Shown piece by piece: positions 8,664 to 17,500 of a stretch of DNA of 48,413 nucleotides. Each line of letters begins with the position of its first letter. Positions within the stretch are counted from its first letter, which is position 1. The translations under genes were made by a program, and so were the position numbers. The DNA comes from an uncultured Bdellovibrio sp. Its GTDB lineage: Bacteria > Bdellovibrionota > Bdellovibrionia > Bdellovibrionales > Bdellovibrionaceae. The notes below the pieces were generated by a model. It searched no databases and was not told where the DNA came from. It was given only the letters and a program-made list of their open reading frames with translations. The DNA lies in NCBI RefSeq assembly GCF_946478835.1, contig NZ_CAMLDV010000005.1:1-48413 (forward strand), written 5' to 3'.

Positions 8664-9416
8664 TCATCCTTCCTTAATTACAGTTTGAGGACTGAGTCCC
8701 CAGGTCTTGAGGATTTCAATTTCATCGGAGGCCGACATTGCTTTTTTGAACTTAGCACCGGATTGGCCACTCACACGTTTTTGACAAGACGGCCAATCCT
8801 TGTGTCGATAAACCAATCCGCCCAAGTTGCTTAAATAACTAAAGGCCTCTTTCTTTTCCCCGGGTTGACGCATCTCAGGAAGAGACGTGTCTGCAGGGAC
8901 TTCCAATAAATTCACAGAATAATTATCTAAAGATCCAGAGTACAAATTGACGTAATCATCTTTGGAAAATGCGACAGCAATACGGTCACAACGTTCATTG
9001 CCGGGAATGCCGATGTGGCCGCGAGAATACTTCCACTCAATTTTATTGCGGGCGCCACGCTCTTGCACAAGCTGAGAAATCTCTTCCCACAAATCGCGAT
9101 TGGAAACTTCTTGGCCTTCGGCCGTTTGCCAGTTTCTTTTTTTCCAACCCCAAATCCATTGCGTGATTCCGCGAATAAGATACGTCGAATCCGTATAGAA
9201 ATGAATTTGCCCCGGTTGATTGCGCACAAACTTCAGAGCTTCTAATGCCGCCGTCATTTCCATTCGATTGTTTGTGGTGGAACGCTCACCGTCACCGAGT
9301 TCTTGTACCTGATTGGTTGGAAAAAGGACAATGCTTCCCCAGCCACCTGGCCCGGGATTTCCGGAGCATGCGCCGTCAGAAAAAATCATAATATAATCAC
9401 GAGTTGTTTTTTGCAC
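8664..9416 (-). CDS. rnhA: Ribonuclease HI with C-terminal hybrid-binding-like domain
   Basis: 250 residues, about 95 longer than E. coli RNase HI. The catalytic core is complete: Asp14 (FSDGACSGNPGPGG), Glu53 (NNRMEMTA), Asp76 (YTDSTYL), His134 and Asp144 (GNERCD). The basic handle (GWKKRNWQ) is also present. The enzyme cuts the RNA strand of RNA-DNA hybrids during replication and R-loop removal. Residues about 196-240 (GGLVYRHKDWPSC, then VSGQSGAKFKK) match the hybrid-binding/viroplasmin fold (W-x2-C...V-x-G-x2-GAKFK), which normally sits N-terminal in RNase H1. The start is GTG at 9416 with AGGA seven bases upstream. It is transcribed with the following SDR. Confidence 0.94.
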   Translation of the reverse strand: MQKTTRDYIMIFSDGACSGNPGPGGWGSIVLFPTNQVQELGDGERSTTNNRMEMTAALEALKFVRNQPGQIHFYTDSTYLIRGITQWIWGWKKRNWQTAEGQEVSNRDLWEEISQLVQERGARNKIEWKYSRGHIGIPGNERCDRIAVAFSKDDYVNLYSGSLDNYSVNLLEVPADTSLPEMRQPGEKKEAFSYLSNLGGLVYRHKDWPSCQKRVSGQSGAKFKKAMSASDEIEILKTWGLSPQTVIKEG

Positions 9417-9421
9417 AGATC

Positions 9422-9478
9422 AATCCTCGCGAAGGCAGGAAGCCATGTCAATGCTCGTCGCTTCCTTACGCGGGGATT
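9422..9478 (-). promoter_or_regulatory. Interrupted dyad between J-protein gene and rnhA
   Basis: The outer arms are AATCCTCGCG (9422-9431) and CGCGGGGATT (9469-9478), with one mismatch. The inner arms are GGAAGC (9438-9443) and GCTTCC (9460-9465). The structure fills the whole spacer, starting at the J-protein stop and reaching the rnhA ribosome site. No U-tract follows. It could be an attenuator or mRNA-processing hairpin. Confidence 0.35.
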
Positions 9479-10163
9479 ACAACATGACATCCACAAAACG
9501 TTTGAAGAAAGCACCGTCACCACAACGTGCGGTCTCTTCGTAAAACTTCGCCGCTTGTTTTGCGCGATAGTCCATAGGCTCCTTTTGCACAGGGGCCTTG
9601 GCCTCAGTTCTTGGCGGAGGTTCGGAGACTTGAGGTTTCTGTGGCACAGGATCTACTTTGGGTTCCCTCGCAGCGCTGGTCGTTTCCCGAGGAGCTTCGC
9701 GAGGTTCTTTCGGTGCTTCCTTGGGCTTTTCAGTTGTTTTTGGCGGTTCCTGCGTTGTTGGTTTTTCACTTGTTCCAAAATCCGGAGGTGACCACTTTTT
9801 AGCAGTGCTTGTCGTCGATGTGGTTGATGCTCTGGTTGACGTTGCTTTTGGTGCGGTCTTTACGGTGGCATCATATCTTCGTCGTGCTATCGGGTCCATC
9901 AGCGTGTCACGAGTGATATTGATCTTCTTCATCACTTCAGTGGCCACTTTCAATTTCTGTGGTTCATTTAAGTAACGGTCCGGATGATAAGACTTCATCA
10001 GACGACGGTAAGCCGCGCGGATTTCATCATCGGTAGCATTCTGACTTACATTCAAAACTTCGTACAAACTGCTTTGCGGATTCATAATACGACGAACTTC
10101 GTCTGCCGTTTGCGCAAAAGCTTTTAAACTTAGCAATGTGAGAAGAAGAATCAACCACTTCAT
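9477..10163 (-). CDS. Exported J-domain (DnaJ-like) protein
   Basis: 228 residues. The N-terminus MKWLILLLTLLSLKAFAQ is a clear Sec signal peptide, followed by a J domain at about 32-98. It has the HPD tripeptide at 60-62, helix II basic residues (RAAYRRLMKSYHPD) and helix III/IV (NITRDTLMDP). The rest (about 100-200) is a Pro/Thr/Lys/Glu-rich, probably disordered linker ending in a short Cys-containing tail. J domains normally stimulate Hsp70, which is cytoplasmic, so an exported one is odd. ATG 10163 is preferred over GTG 10169 because AGGAG lies seven bases before it. ATG overlaps the upstream stop (ATGA), so it is co-translated with the upstream 517-residue protein. Confidence 0.85.
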   Translation of the reverse strand: MKWLILLLTLLSLKAFAQTADEVRRIMNPQSSLYEVLNVSQNATDDEIRAAYRRLMKSYHPDRYLNEPQKLKVATEVMKKINITRDTLMDPIARRRYDATVKTAPKATSTRASTTSTTSTAKKWSPPDFGTSEKPTTQEPPKTTEKPKEAPKEPREAPRETTSAAREPKVDPVPQKPQVSEPPPRTEAKAPVQKEPMDYRAKQAAKFYEETARCGDGAFFKRFVDVML

Positions 10164-11713
10164 TTGCACACTCCTGATTTTGAAGATTCGCGAATGGCGT
10201 CAGGAACTTTTTCAGGTTTCTTTTTGATAAGTTCTAAAACTTCTTTGCGCTCGTTTTGTGGAAGATGCGAAAGATATCCCAAGAACATTCCCATCTCTTC
10301 AGAGTCGACATTTTTTTGACTGTTCTCCAAAACTTTAAGAACGCTCTTGTCTGACGAAATTTCTTTTAAAGAAGTTGCCAAAGATCTGACACTTTCAGCT
10401 TCTACTTTCGCACCCTCTTTGGCGACCTTGGCGTAGGAGCCAAGACGTGATGCCTGCGCCGCATTTTTCATAACTTTAAGACCCGCACCAAAAGGAATGA
10501 TGGAAGCGGCTGAAAAGCCTGCATCCGCAAGTTCCGAGTACGCCTGCTTCTTTGCTTCATCTGCTTTTGAGAAAGCTTCTTTTGAGGAACCCTCCGCAAA
10601 AGCGGACGCTCTTAAGTTTTGTGCCTCTATGAATGATTCATGAGCTTTCGTTGAAGAGTAAATAGCTTCTCCACCACCGGCAATGGTTCCTGCAAGAGCG
10701 GCGCCCGCTGCCACTGTCGTCAAAGTACCCGCGGCGGCGGTACCTGAAAGAACGGCGGCACCGACTCCGGCACCAATGCCCGTAGCAAGAAGAACTCCTC
10801 CGACGACAAGTCCTCCCCAGAAGATCGCCTTATCCAAGGTTTCTCTGTTCTGGGCTTTCTTGTCGTAATCCTGCAGGAGTTTGCAGACTATATCGAGCGC
10901 GCCCGGATTTTCCATCAGGAATTGTGCCGTTGCCGCGGGATTGGTGACCAAAAGATTTTGCAAAGCTTCGTCGGCTTTCTTGCTTGAAACTTCCTGCAAA
11001 TAAGTTTCGTGATTTTTAAGTTCTGTTTGCACTTCACCGAAAGCTTTTTTGACATCAGCCTGAACAATGACGTCTTTGTTTTTTCTGTCGCGAAGAGCTT
11101 TTGTATAAAGCAGGAGGTCCGCTCCCGATTGTGGAGGCTTTGTCGCAAGTTCACGTTCTCGATCTGTCAGCTCAACAGCAAGATCCAGAGAATCTTTTTT
11201 TGCGACTTCTTTCCAATAGTTTTGGGTTGAATTAAGCTGCTTAAACGCATTAGCGAGAATTTTCTTTTTTGCTTCTTCCTGCATGGAGGTTTCAAGTTCT
11301 TTGTTAAAACTTTGCAGTCTCTTTTCCGCCTCCATGCCTTCCGCACAGACACCCGTATTTAGAATCTGGGTATTAAGAGCTTTGGCCAAAGCCTCGGAAA
11401 CTCCCTTGGCAGCGGCATGCGAAAGCAGGCACTTGTTAAGCCGTTCTTTCAGAGCCACGACACTTAATAGATTTCCTCCCTGCTGAAGAAGCTTTTTCCC
11501 TTCAGGAGTTTGCAACTGCTTGATTTTCTCTTTATCAGCAAGAAGACCTTGAAAAGATTTTTGGAAGGAGCTCACCACCTTGGGATCTTCCAAATTCGCT
11601 GCGGTCCAGGCAATTTGTTTTGTGTATAAAAGTTCAAGATCCGCAGACGCTGCCTGCAGAGGTAAAGAACAGAAAATTATAAATAAAATCATCAAAGACG
11701 AACGAACGGTCAT
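10160..11713 (-). CDS. Large exported coiled-coil protein with Gly/Ala-rich hydrophobic segment
   Basis: 517 residues of no family I recognise. A signal peptide (about 1-23) is followed by a long charged, helical and probably coiled-coil region (25-290). A Gly/Ala/Val-rich hydrophobic stretch (297-349) could form a membrane hairpin with GxxxG packing. A second helical region contains another small apolar patch near 405-415. Cys residues are sparse. It is the first gene of a two-gene operon with the exported J-domain protein (ATGA overlap), suggesting the two proteins work together in the envelope. A GCCGATAA box lies nine bases before ATG (see the separate entry). No strong SD is visible. Confidence 0.75.
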   Translation of the reverse strand: MTVRSSLMILFIIFCSLPLQAASADLELLYTKQIAWTAANLEDPKVVSSFQKSFQGLLADKEKIKQLQTPEGKKLLQQGGNLLSVVALKERLNKCLLSHAAAKGVSEALAKALNTQILNTGVCAEGMEAEKRLQSFNKELETSMQEEAKKKILANAFKQLNSTQNYWKEVAKKDSLDLAVELTDRERELATKPPQSGADLLLYTKALRDRKNKDVIVQADVKKAFGEVQTELKNHETYLQEVSSKKADEALQNLLVTNPAATAQFLMENPGALDIVCKLLQDYDKKAQNRETLDKAIFWGGLVVGGVLLATGIGAGVGAAVLSGTAAAGTLTTVAAGAALAGTIAGGGEAIYSSTKAHESFIEAQNLRASAFAEGSSKEAFSKADEAKKQAYSELADAGFSAASIIPFGAGLKVMKNAAQASRLGSYAKVAKEGAKVEAESVRSLATSLKEISSDKSVLKVLENSQKNVDSEEMGMFLGYLSHLPQNERKEVLELIKKKPEKVPDAIRESSKSGVCK

Positions 11714-11722
11714 GCTTCGTTT

Positions 11723-11730
11723 TTATCGGC
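11723..11730 (-). promoter_or_regulatory. Possible sigma-28 (FliA) -10 box
   Basis: GCCGATAA, the flagellar sigma-28 -10 consensus, occurs on the minus strand just before the 517-residue gene. The -35 region 15 bases upstream (GTGA) does not match TAAA, and the box is so close to ATG that the message would have a near-zero leader. An exact 8-mer is expected about once or twice by chance in both strands of this window, so support is weak. Confidence 0.25.
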
Positions 11731-11776
11731 AGAACAGGCCCTTCATCACACGCGACCTTCGTGAAGATTGGCGTCG

Positions 11777-11801
11777 ATTGTCCTCTGACTAATCCTTTGA
11801 C
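11777..11801 (+). promoter_or_regulatory. Shared upstream element of sigma-54 promoter, copy 1
   Basis: The element is ATTGTCCTC-N10-TTTGAC. The same two blocks at the same spacing occur at 14390-14414 upstream of the metalloprotease. Over the 27 bases from 11777, 20 are identical between copies. This copy begins 65 bases before the -24 element. It is a candidate enhancer-binding-protein or other regulator site. Confidence 0.5.
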
Positions 11802-11841
11802 AGGCCCGAAGTCTCTGGATGCATTCTGGCCCTGCTTATCG

Positions 11842-11857
11842 TGGCACCGTCCCTGCA
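11842..11857 (+). promoter_or_regulatory. Sigma-54 promoter (-24/-12), copy 1
   Basis: TGGCAC-N6-TGCA, with GG and GC twelve bases apart as required by RpoN. Transcription should begin near 11868. That lies within a CTCCT-TG-AGGAG palindrome (11866-11877) whose right half is the SD of the barrel gene. It drives the barrel/HAD pair. Confidence 0.7.
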
Positions 11858-11882
11858 ATTTGAACCTCCTTGAGGAGATCCT

Positions 11883-12734
11883 ATGTCTTTTGCTATTCGT
11901 CCCCTTCTTGGAATTTTAGCTACCGTTTTATTGGCAGGCCCTGCTTTTGCGAATAATAACGCCTCTGTGACCTCCTCGCTCGTGGTTCAACAGCCTAAAA
12001 AAGAAGGCCGTTTGTGGAGTGGTTATATTAACGTCGGCCGCTCAGCAAGCCTTTATGATTTTAAAGATGGCAGCCGCAAAGACGGAATGGACTATGCGCT
12101 TCGTTTCAACTTAAAGGCCAGCGATAACTACACGGTTCGTATTCAAGGCGGCTATTCTCAAGATCTCAAATATCCAGAGAGCGATGACTTTTCTGATACT
12201 TCTGTCAGCGTTATCAGATCTCCATTTGAAATGGGTTCGACATTCTTGCTTGGTTACCGCATAGGTGCCGTTGTTCCGACTTCGAAAGACTCTCACGTTC
12301 GTCAAAACCTGACGACATCTGTTTCCACAGCTCTCAATGTGATCGTAAATCCTGACCGTCTCATTACGGGATTTGATGTTTCTGGTTCGATCAGTGCAGC
12401 TCGCAATATTCACCAATACGAAACGGCTCTTGATGGACGTGTGAATACACAATATTCCTCAAACCAATCTCTTTCTTTAAGTTATAGCTGGGAATCCGGA
12501 GTTTCTTTGTCGGCCGATTTCCTTCACAGAAACACATGGTCTTACCAGAATGTGATGAGAGATTCTTTCGAGATGTCTCAAGAATTGGGATACCAATTCA
12601 ACCCGACATGGGCTTTTGCTGTCGGTCACACAAACAGCGGTTCAACTCTCAAACCAAATGGTTCAGACTCTAACGTGCAATTCATCGACGAGAACAACTC
12701 TTTGGTTTACGCTTCAATGACAGTTATTTTCTAG
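11883..12734 (+). CDS. Outer-membrane beta-barrel-like exported protein
   Basis: 283 residues with a signal peptide (1-23, ending PAFA). The mature protein has repeated amphipathic beta-strands (for example GRLWSGYINVGRSASLYD, SLSYSWESGVSLSADF, YASMTVIF) and ends in an aromatic residue. It has almost no Lys-rich helical stretches. This fits a small outer-membrane barrel of perhaps ten to twelve strands, and no specific family is recognised. GAGGAG lies five bases before ATG. It is expressed from a sigma-54 promoter, so production should need an enhancer-binding protein and be conditional. The exported HAD protein follows eight bases after its stop. Confidence 0.8.
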   Translation: MSFAIRPLLGILATVLLAGPAFANNNASVTSSLVVQQPKKEGRLWSGYINVGRSASLYDFKDGSRKDGMDYALRFNLKASDNYTVRIQGGYSQDLKYPESDDFSDTSVSVIRSPFEMGSTFLLGYRIGAVVPTSKDSHVRQNLTTSVSTALNVIVNPDRLITGFDVSGSISAARNIHQYETALDGRVNTQYSSNQSLSLSYSWESGVSLSADFLHRNTWSYQNVMRDSFEMSQELGYQFNPTWAFAVGHTNSGSTLKPNGSDSNVQFIDENNSLVYASMTVIF

Positions 12735-12742
12735 AGGAAAAT

Positions 12743-13540
12743 ATGCAAGCGTGGCTGGTGGCACTTTTAATCTTACTTTGCTTCCAGCCGGTAGCCCACG
12801 CCAGCTCCCCGGCCCCTATCGACATTGTCTTTGATATTGATTGGACGACTTTTTATTCTGTCGAAGCCAACGACCCGAATCAAAAAAACAATCAAAATTT
12901 AACTGCGAATGGAAAACTCTATCGTCCGACAGATCACTTGGCCGACGTGATTGAAACATTGTTGGTAAAACATCCCGAAGTGCGTATCAGTTTTTTTAGC
13001 GGTGGTGAAAGATCGCGCAACGAAGCACTTCTAAAGAATGTTTTTCTTTCTGACGGCCGTTCTCTTTTAGAAATCTCACACCGCCTGCTTTCCAAGGAAA
13101 ATCTCACTGTCGTTTCCCAAGATGAGACACTGCCATTTTCAACGCGCTATAAAAAAGTTCTCGACCAAGGCATTCCTGACTGGAGTCCACAACGGACGAT
13201 TCTTATTGATGACCAGGTGGCGTTTGCAAAGCCCCCATTGATTGCGGTGAACTCGCTGGGCGTTTACAACTATCAGAATAGATTCGACGCTTCCCGCTCG
13301 CTGGAACTGCATTTCCCGGTGAGCGAAGCTCAATGGAAAATGGAGCGCAATAAAGCTCTTCTATGGTTGGCTATGATTGATTTAGCTTTTCAAAAATCTC
13401 AAAATGATTCTGTGTCTTTTTCAGAAGCGGCTCGCTCTGTCTGGAAAAAGCAATCGACAAATTCTTTATTGATCGCGCGCGGGCAGCAACTCGTGCAACG
13501 AATCGCCGCCCCTTCCTGCGGAAAAGTTTTCGCTTTCTAA
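12743..13540 (+). CDS. Exported HAD-superfamily phosphatase-like protein
   Basis: 265 residues with a signal peptide (1-20, ending AHA). HAD motif I is present as FDIDWTTF, giving the DxDxT pattern with Asp31 (nucleophile) and Asp33 (acid/base). Motif II is probably Ser86 in FFSGGERS. A Lys at 137-138 may serve as motif III. Motif IV is ILIDDQ with Asp156-Asp157. It should therefore be a Mg-dependent periplasmic or secreted phosphohydrolase; the substrate is unknown. AGAGGA lies four bases before ATG. It is co-transcribed with the barrel protein from the sigma-54 promoter. The stop overlaps the convergent gene by four bases (CTAA). Confidence 0.82.
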   Translation: MQAWLVALLILLCFQPVAHASSPAPIDIVFDIDWTTFYSVEANDPNQKNNQNLTANGKLYRPTDHLADVIETLLVKHPEVRISFFSGGERSRNEALLKNVFLSDGRSLLEISHRLLSKENLTVVSQDETLPFSTRYKKVLDQGIPDWSPQRTILIDDQVAFAKPPLIAVNSLGVYNYQNRFDASRSLELHFPVSEAQWKMERNKALLWLAMIDLAFQKSQNDSVSFSEAARSVWKKQSTNSLLIARGQQLVQRIAAPSCGKVFAF

Positions 13541-14271
13541 TTTTTTTTCACGAAATTTTTCAAAGTAATAAAGTAAGCTTTTTTGCTTGAGTCATGTTCA
13601 ATGGAATATGTTTGAGGATAATATCCCTTGTTCGCAACGACTTCCGGCACTGGAACATTTTTCTGGAAGGGCTTTTTGCTTAACAAAAAGTCTCGTGTAA
13701 CCATGGGCTCCAGAAAACTGATATTGCCATTATAAGCGCCATAGATATAGGTCGCCGTAAAAGTCTTTCCATGAAATTCAGGAGAACGAGGATCTATCCA
13801 GTGCCATCCCATCATTGGAACTCCGTCTGGAGTGGGAGCGTAAAAAGGTGGAATTTCTTTTGGATCCAGAGCCGTCATACAAACCGCGTGATCCCCTCCG
13901 GCACATGTGATCGCCTCTTGAACCTCGCGAGAAATGAAATAGAAATGCACATCAAAGTGTGGCAGCCCATAGATAGGATCAGGCTCGTGTCCATGCGGAT
14001 TCCAGTTTATGACGATGTGATTATAAGGAGGAACATTTACAAGGGATGGCAAACTCAAAGTAAAGTTCGACATCGGCATATGTGGCGGAAGCCCCTCAAG
14101 AGCTTTATTCGAGAGTGCTACCCCCAGTGAAATGAGTTTTCCATTCCCATCAATATCGACAAACGTTCTTCCGGCACCATTTCCGATTTGAACAGCATTT
14201 CCGTAGATTTTAAAAGCCTGGGCATTGAGACCGGCAAACAGAAGACAACAAAATATAACGAACTCTTTCAT
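13537..14271 (-). CDS. Exported His-rich protein, possibly TTHB210-like (DUF5602)
   Basis: 244 residues from ATG 14271. The open frame extends further upstream, but this start has AGGAGG a few bases before it and begins a signal peptide (MKEFVIFCCLLFAGLNAQA). The mature protein has a His/Pro-rich core (NWNPHGHEPDPIYGLPHFD, then HFYF) followed by GWHWIDP. This layout resembles, from memory, TTHB210-like/DUF5602 proteins, which are exported and uncharacterised. The clustered His residues suggest a metal site, which is inferred. It faces the HAD gene, with stop codons overlapping by four bases, and its 5' region is shared with the metalloprotease promoter. Confidence 0.72.
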   Translation of the reverse strand: MKEFVIFCCLLFAGLNAQAFKIYGNAVQIGNGAGRTFVDIDGNGKLISLGVALSNKALEGLPPHMPMSNFTLSLPSLVNVPPYNHIVINWNPHGHEPDPIYGLPHFDVHFYFISREVQEAITCAGGDHAVCMTALDPKEIPPFYAPTPDGVPMMGWHWIDPRSPEFHGKTFTATYIYGAYNGNISFLEPMVTRDFLLSKKPFQKNVPVPEVVANKGYYPQTYSIEHDSSKKAYFITLKNFVKKN

Positions 14272-14389
14272 GATCCCTCCTTTTGGGTTCTCTAAGAATA
14301 GAACCAGGCCCCCCTGCTTCGCCAAATTCGGAAGTGGTCCCATGCATGAAATCAGGGACGTGCGATGTCTCATTCTGAAACTTCCCCTA

Positions 14390-14414
14390 ATTGTCCTCCG
14401 TTTAAACTTTTGAC
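14390..14414 (+). promoter_or_regulatory. Shared upstream element of sigma-54 promoter, copy 2
   Basis: ATTGTCCTC-N10-TTTGAC, as at 11777-11801 and with identical internal spacing. It begins 74 bases before the -24 element, against 65 for copy 1; the difference of nine to ten bases is close to one helical turn. Confidence 0.5.
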
Positions 14415-14463
14415 GGCTAGAAATCGTGTATTGCAATAAATTCATCGCAGGGACATTTTGCCG

Positions 14464-14479
14464 TGGCACTGTCAGTGCA
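14464..14479 (+). promoter_or_regulatory. Sigma-54 promoter (-24/-12), copy 2
   Basis: TGGCAC-N6-TGCA with the GG-to-GC spacing of RpoN promoters, identical in both boxes to the promoter at 11842. The predicted start of transcription is near 14490, at the CTCCT-A-AGGAG palindrome. Confidence 0.7.
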
Positions 14480-14569
14480 TTTGTATCTCCTAAGGAGAGA
14501 GTCTCTGCCCGTAAGCTCATATATTCGATGTGAGTTATGGGTAGTGACAAATTAGGAATGGAGAGAACT

Positions 14570-17500
14570 ATGACTCACAAGTCGCAATTCGCAAAGGCTC
14601 TTACAGCGTTAGTTGCCTTAGCCCTCTTTGTTACGGGTTGTACAAAGACGCGAGATGCCTCACTGCCGGAAGATGCGCAAGAATCTAACTTTTCAATTTC
14701 GGAAGTAGATTCATTGCAAAAAGACAGTCAGATGAAAGTTTCAACTGACGAACGTCTTTCAAACTTAAGCTTAGGTGAGTCTTCAAAAGCCACAGCCGAA
14801 AAAGGTGTTGTCGCGGTGACGGACGTCGAAGTTCCAAACCGTTTGAAATACATGTTCAAAGGCTTAGAAATGACAGGACAAGCGGGTCACTCCTACCCGA
14901 TTGCTCTCTCTGTTGATAAGCAATTCGTAACGGCATATAAAGTCGTCAGCGACGCTTCTGAATTGTCGATCCTTGAGAAACAACTCGCTCAAGTGAAAGA
15001 TGAAGTTCTTTTGCAAAAACAACTTCAAAAAACAAAGAACAATGCTGAAGTTAAAACTTTGATGGCGAAGTTGAAAGAAACTCGCGCTCAAAAAGCGACG
15101 GCTTTAGCTAAAAAAGGTTCTAACATCCTTGTTCCTCTTTTCAAATTCAAAGTCACTGGCTACGGTGTTTTGCAAAGAACGAAGAATGAACTTAAAGAAG
15201 AAACTTCCACATTGCGTTTGAAGACAACAGACTGGAGCGAGGCGACTCACTTCACTATGTCGATCAATCCTTCAGACCGTATCCCTGTAGGTCTTGACCC
15301 TGCATCTCGTGGTGATATGGACCGCACTTTCGTTATGGATCGTATCAACAATAAGATCATGACGGCGGGCGTTCTTAAGAATGAATTCCAAATTCCTGTG
15401 AACACAAAAGATGATGCTCGCGTCTTGACTCTTCTTGATGTTGACGCTCTTCATGTGTTCGAAATCGGTCAATTGGGTAAAACTGAATTGACAGACTCTC
15501 AGGTTCAACAATTGAAATTGGGTTCTAATAAATCCAACGTTCGTCAATGCTCTGATGAGATCAAAAAAGCTCTTCCAGAGACTGAACAGGCGAATTGCAT
15601 CCTGATCCTTCGTTACGACGTACCTGTAAAATACGTTCGTCCTGAATTGCCAGTTGTGGATTACGATGGCAACCAAGACGCGAAAATCTCTTTCAAAGAA
15701 GTTCGCGCTGGTGAAAACGTAGGTTTGGTACAAATCGAACAAAACGTTCAACCTAAGAAAGTTGAAAACAACAACGAAATGGATCCACGCACAACAATCC
15801 GCGTGGCTGATATTAAAGGTAAAGAGTTCTTCTTCAAACGTACTCTTGAAGATGCTCCTGTAACGACAATCTTCCCTCCAGGTATGGCGGGTAACTTGAC
15901 GATCGTTAAGTTTGAGTTGGAAGAATCTCGCCTTGTAGTTCGTAAAGCTGACAAGCTTGTTAACTACAAATCAGGTTCTAACGATGCAGACGTTGAAGAG
16001 TTGATGTCTATCCCAGTGAAATACTTGAAGCACGATACAAAAGACGCTTCAGGTGCGGAATACTCTATGGCTCGTTTGGTTCCTGCTTCTCGCGTAGATG
16101 CTGAGTTCATCGAGCTTGACTGGACTAAAAACACTTTGACGACAGCTTACTCACCGTACGCTTCGATCAATGAGCCTTGCTTCGATTCTTTTGCTGACGT
16201 GAAAGTTTCTGATGTTGATATGCACCTTGATAAAGGTATCTTGAACTTCAGCTTCGGATACTCTACTGGTCTTCGTTTGCACTGTGTTGCTGAGTACAAT
16301 GTAACTAACGATTACAACGGAACTGCGAACTTCCAGGTAACAGCTCGCTTGAAAGAACGCGTTTCATTCAAATTGAATGACGGCACAACTGATAAGTCTT
16401 TTGTTGCGAAAATTCCATTCCGTGCTCAAAACGAATTGGGCTACGGTGTATGGACTATCGGTCAAATCAATCCAACTGAGACAGGCTTGATCGGTCGCGA
16501 AGGCCAAGAAATGAACTTCCCTGTTGTTCACGATTTCCGTAACGGTAAAACACTTGTTTATACTGTGACGGGTCTTGAACCTTCTGTAGACTTGCCAGCG
16601 GATATCCGTCAACTTTACAGAGACACGGCTACGGACGTTGTTAACGCATGGGATTTTGCTTACCACCAAGCTTTCAAGGGCACAGCTCTTGAGCGCAAAG
16701 GTCGTTACGTTGAAATCCAATTCTCTGGCGATGCTGGAGTAGAAGCTAAGGTCGGTGACCTTGATAAAAACATCGTTCACTTTGAAAACAAATTCAACGG
16801 CAACCACGGCGTTCTTGGGGTTTCTCAAGTTGGTTTCAATCCACGCTCTGGTATCGTTGTAGCGGATTCTTTGATCATCTACGCTGGTAACTTGCAACAG
16901 TACGTAGCGGGTTCTCAACGCAACCTTAAGATCAGCCAAAAATGGGCTGATATGAAAAAAGAATTTAAGAAACAAGCTTTGGAAGAGTTGTCTAAACAAC
17001 AACAAGCTGAAGCGGATGCTCAAAAGAAAGCGGCGGAAGCTGCGAAACCAGGTGCTTCTGCTGAACAAAAAGCTGAAGTGGCTGCACAATTCACAAAACA
17101 ACTTGTGAAAATGGCCCAAGGTAAAAAAGCGGATGCGAAAGTATTCGTCAACGCTAAAAACATGAGCCTGACTTCAGGTGATGTGAAGAAAGCTGTCGCA
17201 CAAATGAAATCTTTGGGCGCTGGTAAATTCAACTACTCAGCTCCACAAATGGAAAGTGCATGGATTGACCGTGTTCTTCGTAAATTTGCAGAAAACCGTC
17301 AAATGGATTCTGTTGAATTGGAAGGCCTTGTAGCAAAAGAAATGTTGGCATCAAGAGGAGCTAAACTTTCTCCTGCTCAAAAGGCAGAGCTTGAAGCCTC
17401 TGCTCGCAAAGGTGCAGTACGCACTCAATTGAATGCACACTTTAAAAATTCTCCGGGTTGTTTGTTGACTGAGCGTGATGGCTTGGCTCGTAACTTCACG

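Larger units (their letters stand above)
14272..14569. promoter_or_regulatory. Divergent control region of the metalloprotease gene
   Basis: This is the longest gene-free stretch (298 bases). From left to right it holds an imperfect regulator-like dyad GTCCC-N13-GGGAC (14337-14359) around an ATGCAT palindrome, the shared element at 14390, the sigma-54 promoter at 14464, and the CTCCT-A-AGGAG palindrome (14487-14497). An untranslated leader of about 80 bases follows. No RNA gene is seen. Confidence 0.5.

Noticed and set aside
11723..11730. Confident sigma-28 promoter for the 517-residue gene
   Set aside because: There is no -35 match and almost no leader would result. An exact 8-mer is expected by chance in a window of this size.
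11797..11825. TTGACA followed by TGCATT at 17 bases as a sigma-70 promoter for the barrel gene
   Set aside because: The -10 match is only three of six, while a near-perfect sigma-54 pair lies closer to the gene. The TTTGAC block is shared with the second sigma-54 promoter, so it is better read as part of an upstream element.
14272..14550. N-terminal extension of the exported His-rich protein
   Set aside because: The added 93 residues have no signal or domain and would cover the sigma-54 promoter of the next gene. ATG 14271 has AGGAGG and starts a signal peptide.
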